Notes under the pieces: model-generated | The model's input: the letters and a program-made list of their open reading frames with translations, nothing else | The model's database searches: none | Told to the model about the DNA's origin: nothing | Part shown: piece by piece, positions 25,905 to 33,093 of the stretch | Layout: each line of letters starts with the position of its first letter | Numbering within the stretch: the stretch's first letter is position 1 | Program-made: the position numbers and the translations under genes | NCBI RefSeq assembly: GCF_014137855.1 | Contig: NZ_JACGWT010000003.1 | Coordinates: forward strand, 124,001 to 188,000 | Direction: 5' to 3' | Source: Microlunatus kandeliicorticis | GTDB taxonomy: Bacteria; Actinomycetota; Actinomycetes; Propionibacteriales; Propionibacteriaceae | DNA length: 64,000 nucleotides

Positions 25905-26834
25905 TCAGAGCACGAAGGAGCGGGCGGCCACCACGCCGACGCAGATCACCGCGATCAGCACCAGTCCGGCCACCTGGAGCGCGGTGCGGTGTCGCCGCGG
26001 CGCGTACGCCAGCGTGACGCCGGTCAGGGCGCCGACGACCATGCCGCCGAGCTGGCTCGCGAAGTACTCGACTCCCGAGACCGCGAAGGCGTAGGCCAGC
26101 AGCAGGATCAGCAACGCGACGTCGCCGCGGACGTCCTCACGGCGTCGGAGCTTGATCACGCCGTTGGCGGCCAGCAGCCCGACCACCGCCGCCGAGCTGC
26201 CGGCGATCGACCCGCCGAACCCGGCCATCAGGAAGAACAGCGTGCCGCCGCCCGCGGCGGACAGCACGTAGAGGGCGAGGAACCGCCAGGCTCCCAGCTG
26301 CTGCTCGAGCACCTGCCCGGCGAGCCAGAGCACCAGCAGGTTCATCAGCAGGGCGAGCAGGCCGAAGCTGACGAAGGCCGAGGTGGCCAGCCGCCAGAAC
26401 TGGCCGCTGGCCAGCCCGACCGGATCGAGCCCGAGCAGCCCGGTGGTGAGGCCCCGGGTGAGCAGGCCGCTCACCCAGACCACGGCCAGCGCGACCATGA
26501 TCGCCTTGGTCATCGGCGACTGCCGGTTGCTGAGGTTGGCGCCGAACACCGTCTTCGGCTGCCGGGCCCGTGGGGCACCCCAGCCGCTGCCGGCGCGTGA
26601 CCGGCCGAAGAAGCTCCGTCCGGAGCCGCCGCCCGCACCCGGGAACGGCGTCGCGCCGCCGCTGCGGACGCAGTCCGGGCACTGGAAACCGACCGCCGCC
26701 GGGTTCATGCACTCGCCGCAGATCGGCCGGCCGCAGCGCTGGCAGGTGATCAGCGTCGAGCGGTCCTGGTGGCGGTAGCAGGCGGCATAACTCGGCGCAC
26801 TGAACTCGGGTCGGCCCTGCGGCGGCTCGCTCAT
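25905..26834 (-). CDS. Rhomboid-family membrane protein with zinc-finger head; predicted inactive
   Basis: Protein of 309 aa. The N-terminal B-box-like zinc site has pairs CxxC at 31/34, CxxC at 39/42 and CxxC at 52/55, with YRHQ before. Six or seven membrane helices follow from about residue 110. The rhomboid scaffold is clear: FWRLATSAF (W148-R149), MN (N165) and the serine motif AGSSAAVVGLLAANG (Ser214). However, the catalytic histidine of the usual H-x-GG motif is replaced (SQLGGMVVG, Gln261). The two histidines normally preceding the asparagine (HxxxxHxxxN) are also Ser and Ala. It is therefore likely a pseudoprotease that binds membrane clients. The start is ATG at 26834. Confidence 0.85.
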   Translation of the reverse strand: MSEPPQGRPEFSAPSYAACYRHQDRSTLITCQRCGRPICGECMNPAAVGFQCPDCVRSGGATPFPGAGGGSGRSFFGRSRAGSGWGAPRARQPKTVFGANLSNRQSPMTKAIMVALAVVWVSGLLTRGLTTGLLGLDPVGLASGQFWRLATSAFVSFGLLALLMNLLVLWLAGQVLEQQLGAWRFLALYVLSAAGGGTLFFLMAGFGGSIAGSSAAVVGLLAANGVIKLRRREDVRGDVALLILLLAYAFAVSGVEYFASQLGGMVVGALTGVTLAYAPRRHRTALQVAGLVLIAVICVGVVAARSFVL

Positions 26835-26891
26835 GTCCCCTCTTCTCGCGGCCGGCGCCGGGTGCCCGGCCGGCCCGTCACACCCAAGCCG

Positions 26892-26921
26892 CCCTCCCGT
26901 CGGATCGCTCCGGCGGGAGGG
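26892..26921 (-). terminator. Hairpin terminator downstream of the cyclophilin gene
   Basis: CCCTCCCG pairs with CGGGAGGG and the stem extends four more pairs (one wobble) around a 6-base loop. It begins 12 bases after the cyclophilin stop on the minus strand, consistent with intrinsic termination without a strong T tract. Confidence 0.7.
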
Positions 26922-26933
26922 TCGTGGGTGGTG

Positions 26934-27476
26934 TCAGCCGGTGACCTCCACCGACTCGATGACCACGTCCGAGACCGGCTTGTCGTTCCGGCCGGTCGGC
27001 GTCTTGGCGATCGCGTCGACGACGTCGCGGCTGGCCTGGTCGGCCACCTCGCCGAAGATCGTGTGCCGGCGGTTGAGGTGCGGGGTCGGACCGACGGTGA
27101 TGAAGAACTGCGAGCCGTTGGTGCCGGGACCGGCGTTGGCCATCGCCAGCAGGTAGGGCTTGCTGAAGGCCAGCTCGGGGTGGAACTCGTCGGCGAAGGT
27201 GAACCCGGGGCCGCCGAAGCCGGTGCCCAGCGGGTCGCCGCCCTGGATCATGAAGCCGTCGATCACGCGGTGGAAGATCTGCCCGTCGTAGAAGCGGCTG
27301 GTCTTCTGCTCCCCGGTCTCCGGGTCGCGGTACGGCTTGGACCCGGTGGCCAGCCCGACGAAGTTCGCGACGGTCTTCGGAGCCTGGTTCGGGAACAGGT
27401 TGATCACGATGTCGCCGTGGTTGGTGTGCAGGGTGACCTGCTGGGCGGTCGTGGCGCCTGCGGTGGCTTCGGACAC
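26934..27476 (-). CDS. ppiA: Peptidyl-prolyl cis-trans isomerase (cyclophilin)
   Basis: Cytosolic cyclophilin of 180 aa that accelerates proline isomerisation during folding. The catalytic arginine lies in FHRVIDGFMIQGGDP, followed by NAGPGTNGSQFFI and a tryptophan-region variant LNRRHTIFGEV (histidine-containing, typical of actinobacterial PpiA). No signal peptide. The GTG at 27476 starts MSEATAGATT, a short leader before the first strand VTLHTNHGDIVI; GGAAGG lies about 11-14 bases upstream. A terminator hairpin follows the gene. Confidence 0.94.
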   Translation of the reverse strand: MSEATAGATTAQQVTLHTNHGDIVINLFPNQAPKTVANFVGLATGSKPYRDPETGEQKTSRFYDGQIFHRVIDGFMIQGGDPLGTGFGGPGFTFADEFHPELAFSKPYLLAMANAGPGTNGSQFFITVGPTPHLNRRHTIFGEVADQASRDVVDAIAKTPTGRNDKPVSDVVIESVEVTG

Positions 27477-27637
27477 CTGGGATTCAGTCCTTCCGGTGGG
27501 ACGACGGTGGACCCGCCCGGCGGACCGGCGCGGGAGTCCGACCATCCTGTCACGGGGGCTCAACTGCGGCCGAACGCCCACGGTACGGTTGCCCCACGCC
27601 CCCGCCGGGCGGTCCCGTTCGAGACCGGAGGAACAGC

Positions 27638-28690
27638 GTGAGCAGGAAGAAGCAGGCCCGTCGCATCGAGGCCGCCGTCGACGAGCTGGCCACGTCGACC
27701 GCGGACAAGGTGGCACCGCTGATCCACTCCGCCGCCGACGCCGTCGAGTCCGCGGCCGAGAAGGTCGGCCCGCTGGCCCAGGCCGCCGCCGACAAGGTCG
27801 CCCCGATCGCGCAGGCCGCCGCCGAGAAGGTCGAGCCGTACGCCCACGCCGCCCGCGAGAAGGTCGAGCCCTACGCCCACGCGGCCTACGAGACGGTGGC
27901 CGAGCGGGTCACCCCGGTGGCCCAGACCGCCTACGAGACGGTGAGCGAGCGCGTCGCCCCCTACGCCGCCGTCGCCGCGGAGAAGGTCGCCCCGGTGGCC
28001 AAGGAGGCCCGCAAGCGCGGCGCGCACGTGGCCCACGACGCCGTAGAGAAGCTCAGCCCGCGGCTCGACGACGCGCTCGACCGGGTCACCCCGGCGCTCG
28101 AGCACGCCCGCGACCGGGTGCAGGGCGACCTGCTGCCCAAGCTGGCCGACCGGCTCAGCGAGGTGGCCGACGGCGCGGTGAACAGCGCCGCCGGGCTCGA
28201 GGCGCAGAAGCGGAGCCGGGCCGCGGCCGCCGCGCTCCGCGGCGAGCTGGTGCTGCCCGAGGACGCGCCGCGCAAGCGCTCCTGGCTCAAGCGCCTGCTG
28301 GTGATCGCCGGCATCGGCGGGGTGGCGTTCGTGCTGCTGCGCAAGTTCCTCGGTGGCGGTGACTCGGACTGGCAGGCCGCCCGCCCGACCCCGTACACCT
28401 CGACCACCATCACCGAGCCGGCCCGACCGAACGAGAACGGCTCCGGCCCGGGGACCGCGGCCAGCGCGCCGACCGCCCCGGGGGCCGTCGACGACGACCC
28501 GTCGGCCGCCGTCGTCGCCTCGCACGCGGCGGTCTTCGAGGTCGCGCCCGACGCCGACGCGGTCACCCCGAAGCCGGCGCACGCCGCGGACGAGCCGACC
28601 GAGGAGTCGACGCAGCCCGAGGCCGGACCGGACGAGGTCGTCGACCCGGCCGCCGAGACCAAGGACGGCGCGGAGCAGGACCGGAGCTGA
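27638..28690 (+). CDS. Amphipathic-repeat (apolipoprotein-like) membrane protein
   Basis: Protein of 350 aa. Residues about 20-150 are 11-residue amphipathic repeats of the form AAEKVxPxAQA (for example ADKVAPIAQAA, AEKVEPYAHAA, REKVEPYAHAA), like apolipoprotein A or plant LEA proteins. One membrane helix (LLVIAGIGGVAFVLLRKFL) follows near residue 220. The SDWQ motif that actinobacterial members of this family carry comes next, then an acidic disordered tail of about 100 residues. The GTG start has GGAGGAAC 4 bases upstream, a strong ribosome-binding site. The repeats probably lie on or near the membrane surface; the function is not established. Confidence 0.8.
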   Translation: MSRKKQARRIEAAVDELATSTADKVAPLIHSAADAVESAAEKVGPLAQAAADKVAPIAQAAAEKVEPYAHAAREKVEPYAHAAYETVAERVTPVAQTAYETVSERVAPYAAVAAEKVAPVAKEARKRGAHVAHDAVEKLSPRLDDALDRVTPALEHARDRVQGDLLPKLADRLSEVADGAVNSAAGLEAQKRSRAAAAALRGELVLPEDAPRKRSWLKRLLVIAGIGGVAFVLLRKFLGGGDSDWQAARPTPYTSTTITEPARPNENGSGPGTAASAPTAPGAVDDDPSAAVVASHAAVFEVAPDADAVTPKPAHAADEPTEESTQPEAGPDEVVDPAAETKDGAEQDRS

Positions 28691-28752
28691 CCCCGGCGAG
28701 GAAGGGCTCGGCCCCGACCGGGCCGGCGGCCCCGCGGATCGAGCCGGTCGGG

Positions 28753-29370
28753 TTGGGCGAGCTCGCCGACAGCTCGGCGATGGACGTCCTCGACGGCGAG
28801 ACGCGCGAACGCGAGCGCTGGACCGGTGAGGACTTCGGCGGTCGGGATCTGCGCAGCACCACGTTCGCCGGGTGCTCCTTCGACGGCTGCCGGTTCGACG
28901 ACGCCGACCTGCGCGGCGCGCACTTCGCCGACTGCCGCTGGGCCCGGGTCGAGGTGGCCGGACTGGCTGCCCCGCGATCGGGCTGGCGCCGGGTGGAGAT
29001 CGCCTCGTCGCGGATCGGCTCGGCCGAGCTCTACGAGTCCGAGTGGCACTCGGTCGAGATCCGCGACAGCAAGCTCGGCTTCCTCAACCTGCGCGGCGCG
29101 CGGATCCGCGACCTGGTGGTCCGGGACTGCACCATCGACGAGCTCGATCTCGGCGGCGCCCAGGTCGAACGGCTCGCGCTCCCCGGCTGTCGGGTGGGCA
29201 CCCTGGAGCTCGCCCGCGCCCGGCTGCGTGACGCCGACGTGCGGGGCGCGGACCTCGGCGCCGTCACCTCGCTCGACGGGGCCGCCGGGCTGGTGGTGAG
29301 CTCCACCCAGCTCGGCTACCTCGCGCCGCAGCTCGCCCGGCACCTGCGGATCGCCGTTACGGACGACTGA
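28753..29370 (+). CDS. Pentapeptide-repeat protein
   Basis: Right-handed quadrilateral beta-helix protein of about 205 aa. Repeats of the A(D/N)LxX type are visible: FGGRDLRSTTFAGCSF, DDADLRGAHFADC, LGFLNLRGARIRDLVV, LDLGGAQVERLAL and RDADVRGADLGAV. Such proteins bind other proteins; some mimic DNA and protect gyrase, but nothing here shows that. The start is uncertain. TTG at 28753 is the first conventional codon, while homologous-looking sequence (APRIEPVG) continues upstream to a CTG at 28687. That CTG overlaps the previous stop as CTGA and has AGGA 6 bases before it. The gene is likely co-transcribed with the amphipathic-repeat gene. Confidence 0.78.
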   Translation: MGELADSSAMDVLDGETRERERWTGEDFGGRDLRSTTFAGCSFDGCRFDDADLRGAHFADCRWARVEVAGLAAPRSGWRRVEIASSRIGSAELYESEWHSVEIRDSKLGFLNLRGARIRDLVVRDCTIDELDLGGAQVERLALPGCRVGTLELARARLRDADVRGADLGAVTSLDGAAGLVVSSTQLGYLAPQLARHLRIAVTDD

Positions 29371-29450
29371 CCCCGCCCACGCCCGCCCTTCGACAGGCTC
29401 AGGGAACGGGTCAGGGCACCGCCGCGACCTGTCGGCAGGCTCGGGAGACA

Positions 29451-29485
29451 GCTCAGGGCACCGTGGTGACCACGGTGCCCTGAGC
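29451..29485. terminator. Perfect 17-bp inverted repeat between convergent genes
   Basis: GCTCAGGGCACCGTGGT and its exact reverse complement flank a single central G, built from two inverted REP-like ends. It lies 15 bp past the stop of the minus-strand permease and about 80 bp past the pentapeptide stop. It is well placed as a bidirectional terminator. A further REP copy sits at 29383-29402. Confidence 0.75.
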
Positions 29486-29499
29486 CTGTCGAAGGGCGT

Positions 29500-30399
29500 T
29501 CAGCCCTTGAGCGCGCCCGCCGCGATGTTGGCGATGAAGTGCCGCGACCCGATCAGGAAGATCCCGATCAGCGGGATCACGCTGACCAGCGCGCCCGCCA
29601 TCACCTGGCCGTAGTCGGTGCCGTAGACCGAGTTCAGCGTCGACAGCGCGACCTGCAGGGTCTGCTTCTGCGGGTTCACCAGCACGATCAGCGGCCAGAC
29701 GTAGTCGTTCCAGGCGGTGATGAAGGTGAAGATGCCCAGGAAGGCCAGACCGCCACGGAGCATCGGGATGGCCACCGTCCACCAGGTGCGGAAGAAGCCG
29801 GCTCCGTCGATCCGCGCGGACTCGATCAGCTCGTTGGGGATCGCGCCGGCGGCGAACTGCCGGAGCAGGAAGATGCCGAAGGCGTTGGCCGCCCCGGGGA
29901 TGATCAACGCCTGCAGTCCGCCCACCCAGCCGAGCTTGCTCATCAGCACGAAGCTGGGCACCAGCGAGAGGCTGCCGGGCAGCAGGAAGGTGACCAGCAG
30001 GATGCTGAACAGCACCCGGCTGCCCGGGAAGCTGTACTTGGCGAAGGCGAAGGCGGCCAGGCTGTCGAACAGCATCACCAGCACCGCCAGGCTGAGCGAG
30101 ACGATCAGGGTGTTGCCCAGCGCCGACAGCAGGTCGACGTTGGCCAGCATGTTGCGCAGGTTCTCCAGCAGGTGCGTCCCCGGCACCAGCTTGGGCGGAT
30201 AGCCGAAGATCTCGCCGGTGGTCGAGGTCGACATGACGATCAGCCAGTAGAACGGGAACAGCGACAGGATCACCCCGATGATCAGGCACAGGTGGGTGAC
30301 CACCGTGCCCACCGGGGTCCGGCGGCGGACGCCGACGGCACGCTCGGGGCGCGCCGGTGCGGTGTCCGCACCGGTCGGGGGCAGCAGCGTTGCGGTCAC
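29500..30399 (-). CDS. CUT1 sugar ABC transporter permease (MalG type)
   Basis: Inner-membrane permease of 299 aa with six predicted helices. The EAA loop that docks the ATPase is ESARIDGAGFFRTWWTVAIPML near residue 195. The overall pattern (LIIGVILSLFPFYWLIVMST near residue 37) is that of CUT1 MalG-like subunits for di/oligosaccharides or glycosides. GTG at 30399 overlaps the stop of the upstream permease (GTGA). It is the last gene of a three-gene operon that lacks its own ATPase; in actinobacteria a shared MsmK/MsiK ATPase commonly serves such systems. Confidence 0.92.
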   Translation of the reverse strand: MTATLLPPTGADTAPARPERAVGVRRRTPVGTVVTHLCLIIGVILSLFPFYWLIVMSTSTTGEIFGYPPKLVPGTHLLENLRNMLANVDLLSALGNTLIVSLSLAVLVMLFDSLAAFAFAKYSFPGSRVLFSILLVTFLLPGSLSLVPSFVLMSKLGWVGGLQALIIPGAANAFGIFLLRQFAAGAIPNELIESARIDGAGFFRTWWTVAIPMLRGGLAFLGIFTFITAWNDYVWPLIVLVNPQKQTLQVALSTLNSVYGTDYGQVMAGALVSVIPLIGIFLIGSRHFIANIAAGALKG

Positions 30400-31490
30400 G
30401 ACCGCACCTCCTCTCGGGTCTGACGACTCGCGCTGACGGCGTCGCTCTCCGCGGCGCGGGACCTGGCCCGGGCGGCCGCCCGGCGGCGCTGGAACATCGG
30501 CACCTTGCGGTCCCCCATCGCGTCGTCGCGGTCACGCAGCAGCCGGAAGTTGATGAAGGCCACCACCGCGCTCAGCACGAACAGCGCCCAGGCGATCGCC
30601 GAGGCGTACCCGAAATCGAAGTTGAAGAACGCCTGGACGTACTGGTAGAGCACGATGGTCAGGCCGGCGTCGCCCGGCCCGCCGGCGCTCGAGGCGCTGG
30701 CCCCGGTGCCGAACAGCACCTGCGGCTCGGTGAAGAGGCTCAGCCCGCCGATGGTCGAGGTGATCAGGGTGAACAGGATCACCGGCCGCAGCAGCGGGAT
30801 GGTGATCCGGAAGAAGATCTGGGTGCTGGACGCGCCGTCCACCCGGGCGGCCTCGTACAGGTCGGTCGGCACCGACTGCAGACCGGCCAGGTAGATGATC
30901 GCGTTGTACCCGGTGTAGCGCCAGATCACCATCACCGCGATGGTGACCTTGATGCCCCAGTCGCTGGACAGCCACGGGATGTTGGCCGCGCCGAGCGCGG
31001 TCAGCGCGTTGTTGATCAAGCCGAAGCTGTCGGAGAAGACCGAGCTGAACACCACCGCGACCGCGACCAGGCTGGTCACGTTGGGGATGAAGAAGGCCAC
31101 CCGGTAGAAGCCCTTGCCGCGGATGTTCTGGTGCAGGATGAAGGCCATCAGCAGCGCCAGGAACAGCATCGGCAGCGTCGAGATCACCCAGATGATCAAG
31201 GTGTTGGCGACCGAGGTCCAGAACCGCGGGTCCTGCACCAGGAAGGCGTACTGCGCCAGCCCGACGAACTTGAGCTTGCTGATCCCGTCCCACTGGGTGA
31301 AGGACAGCACCACCGAGAAGACCACCGGGAACAGCCCGAAGACCAGGAACAGGATGTAGAACGGGGCGACCGCGACGTACTGCGGCCAGTAGCTGCGCAG
31401 CGGGCGGCGCCGGCGTTCGCCGTCGGGGGCCTCGGCGAAGCTCGCGGGCCTGGTCGCGGTGCCGGGCCGGGCGCTCTCGCTGATCGCCAT
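30396..31490 (-). CDS. CUT1 sugar ABC transporter permease (MalF type)
   Basis: Inner-membrane permease of 364 aa. A basic cytosolic N-terminus leads to the first helix (YVAVAPFYILFLVFGLFPVVF). The EAA loop is EAARVDGASSTQIFFRITIPLL near residue 225, and a long basic tail of about 45 residues follows the last helix. It forms the heterodimeric pore with the MalG-type partner. Its ATG overlaps the binding-protein stop by one base (TGATG), so expression is coupled. A Gly/Ser-rich loop near residue 265 (GTGASASSAGGPG) is longer than usual. Confidence 0.92.
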   Translation of the reverse strand: MAISESARPGTATRPASFAEAPDGERRRRPLRSYWPQYVAVAPFYILFLVFGLFPVVFSVVLSFTQWDGISKLKFVGLAQYAFLVQDPRFWTSVANTLIIWVISTLPMLFLALLMAFILHQNIRGKGFYRVAFFIPNVTSLVAVAVVFSSVFSDSFGLINNALTALGAANIPWLSSDWGIKVTIAVMVIWRYTGYNAIIYLAGLQSVPTDLYEAARVDGASSTQIFFRITIPLLRPVILFTLITSTIGGLSLFTEPQVLFGTGASASSAGGPGDAGLTIVLYQYVQAFFNFDFGYASAIAWALFVLSAVVAFINFRLLRDRDDAMGDRKVPMFQRRRAAARARSRAAESDAVSASRQTREEVRS

Positions 31491-32809
31491 CAGACGAGTC
31501 CTCTCTTGTGCAGCACCTGGTCGACCGCGGCGACCGCGTCGTCCCAGGCCTGGTTCGGGTCCTTGCCGGCGGTCTCCACGTTGGTCAGCTCGGAGCCGAA
31601 CGGGGCGCAGAGGTTCTCGTAGGGACTGACGTAGGTGATCGGCACCTGCTCGGCGGCCTTGCGGAAGAAGGTCTGGTACTCCTGGCCGCCGTAGAAGCTG
31701 TTGTCGCTCTTGAGGGTGTCGCCGGTGAAGCTGGCCGGGGTCGAGGGGAACAGCTGAATGGTGTTGAACGTCTTGGCCTGGTTCTCGGCGTTCGTCAGCC
31801 ACTTGATGAAGTCGAACGCGGCCTGCGGATCCTTGCTGGTGGTGGGCACCATCAGGAACGACCCGCCGCTGTTACCCGGCTTGACCGGCTGGTTGGCCAA
31901 CCGCCACTTGCCCTTGGTGTCCGGGGCGGTGTCGGCCAGGATCGGCCCCCACCAGACCGCCTCGAGGTGCCCGGCCACCCGGCCCGAGCTCCACCCGGCG
32001 TTCTGGTCGTTCGAGGTCTGCAGGTTGCCGGTGACCCCGAGCTTGGCCGCCTGCACCGCGAGGTCCCAGGCCTTGCGGACCGCGCTGCCGGACTGGCTGA
32101 AGATCGGCCGGTCCTGCCGGTCGAAGTACCGCTCCTCGCTGCTGTTGAGATAGCAGCCGAAGACGGCGCCGGCGTTGATGTCGAGGGCGATGTCGAGCTT
32201 CTTGCGCAGCTGGGTGCCGACGTCGAGATAGCCGTCCCAGGTCTTGATCGCCTCGCCGAGCGCATCCGGGTCGGACGGCAGCCCGGCCTTGGCGAACAGG
32301 TCGTTGCGGTAGTAGAGCCCGGTCGGGCCGGTGTCCATCGGCCAGAAGCACATCCGGCCCTTGGGCGTCGTGCCCAGCTGCCACTTCCAGTCGTAGAACT
32401 GGCTCTTCAGCTCCGACCCGCCGAGCGGGTTGAGGTCGACGAACCGCTCCTCGTTGGGGAAGTAGAGCGAGCAGTTCGAGTTCACCCCGGCGATGTCGGG
32501 GATGTAGGCGCCGCCGGCCAGGCTGGTGCGCAGCTTCGAGTCGTAGTTGCCGCCGACGACGTCGGCGCGGAGCCGCTTGGTCGAGTCCGGGATCTGCCTG
32601 GCCGCCTGGTCGAGCAGGTTGGGGTTGATCGACCGCGTCCAGTACCAGAGCACCAGCAGGTCCGGGTCCGAGGAGATCGACACCTGTCCGCCGCAGCCGG
32701 CCAGTCCACCCGCCAGGCCGGCGAGGCCGAGTGCCGCCGACCCTCCCAGCAGGCTGCGTCGGGACAGCGTGGCCGCCGACCGAGCCGTCGGTCTCTCCCG
32801 CCACCTCAT
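31490..32809 (-). CDS. Extracellular sugar-binding lipoprotein of the ABC transporter
   Basis: Solute-binding protein of 439 aa, CUT1/SBP type 1. The leader has a twin arginine (LSRRSLLGG) and a lipobox GGLAGC with Cys39, so it is probably a Tat- or Sec-exported lipoprotein. The mature domain shows the usual alternation with PDIAGVNSNC, GLYYRNDLFAKAGLP, and the hinge region SGGSFLMVPTTSKDPQAAFDFIKWL near residue 325. The ligand is unknown; the adjacent oxidoreductase fusion suggests a sugar, inositol or glycoside. It is the first gene of the operon and is preceded by a palindromic operator 63 bp upstream of its start. Confidence 0.92.
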   Translation of the reverse strand: MRWRERPTARSAATLSRRSLLGGSAALGLAGLAGGLAGCGGQVSISSDPDLLVLWYWTRSINPNLLDQAARQIPDSTKRLRADVVGGNYDSKLRTSLAGGAYIPDIAGVNSNCSLYFPNEERFVDLNPLGGSELKSQFYDWKWQLGTTPKGRMCFWPMDTGPTGLYYRNDLFAKAGLPSDPDALGEAIKTWDGYLDVGTQLRKKLDIALDINAGAVFGCYLNSSEERYFDRQDRPIFSQSGSAVRKAWDLAVQAAKLGVTGNLQTSNDQNAGWSSGRVAGHLEAVWWGPILADTAPDTKGKWRLANQPVKPGNSGGSFLMVPTTSKDPQAAFDFIKWLTNAENQAKTFNTIQLFPSTPASFTGDTLKSDNSFYGGQEYQTFFRKAAEQVPITYVSPYENLCAPFGSELTNVETAGKDPNQAWDDAVAAVDQVLHKRGLV

Positions 32810-32871
32810 CCCCGCCACCCCATCGACCGGTTCCAGCTCGACGCCCTCGTCACAGTGCTCCCCTCGATTTC

Positions 32872-32883
32872 GTGAACGTTCAC
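32872..32883. promoter_or_regulatory. LacI-type operator in front of the ABC operon
   Basis: GTGAACGTTCAC is a perfect 12-bp palindrome with a central CpG, as preferred by LacI/GalR regulators. It lies 63 bp upstream of the binding-protein start and is flanked by ATTTC and ACGATC. It probably binds the LacI-family protein encoded at 35156-36199. Confidence 0.75.
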
Positions 32884-32989
32884 ACGATCCGTTCATCCTG
32901 ACCAGCCCCCACAGCGCTGTCAAGGTTCCGCCGCTGTGAGAACCTGTGCCTGCCCACCCTTTACTGAGCCGGGTCGGTGGGACAGAATC

Positions 32990-33001
32990 GTGAACGCTCA
33001 C
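32990..33001. promoter_or_regulatory. Second LacI-type operator, in front of the oxidoreductase fusion
   Basis: GTGAACGCTCAC matches the first site at 11 of 12 positions and is palindromic except for one base. It lies 93 bp upstream of the fusion gene's GTG. Two matching sites about 118 bp apart (centre to centre) allow DNA looping across the divergent promoters. Confidence 0.7.
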
Positions 33002-33093
33002 GGCGTTCTCACCGGTCGTCGTCGGCATCCCGCGGAGCCGCGACAGCGCGCGGCCCGCCCGCGAACCATCCCGAGATCCGCATTGGAGTCCTG

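Noticed and set aside
29500-32809. ABC operon considered broken because no ATPase gene is present
   Set aside because: CUT1 systems in actinobacteria commonly share an ATPase encoded elsewhere; all three genes are intact.
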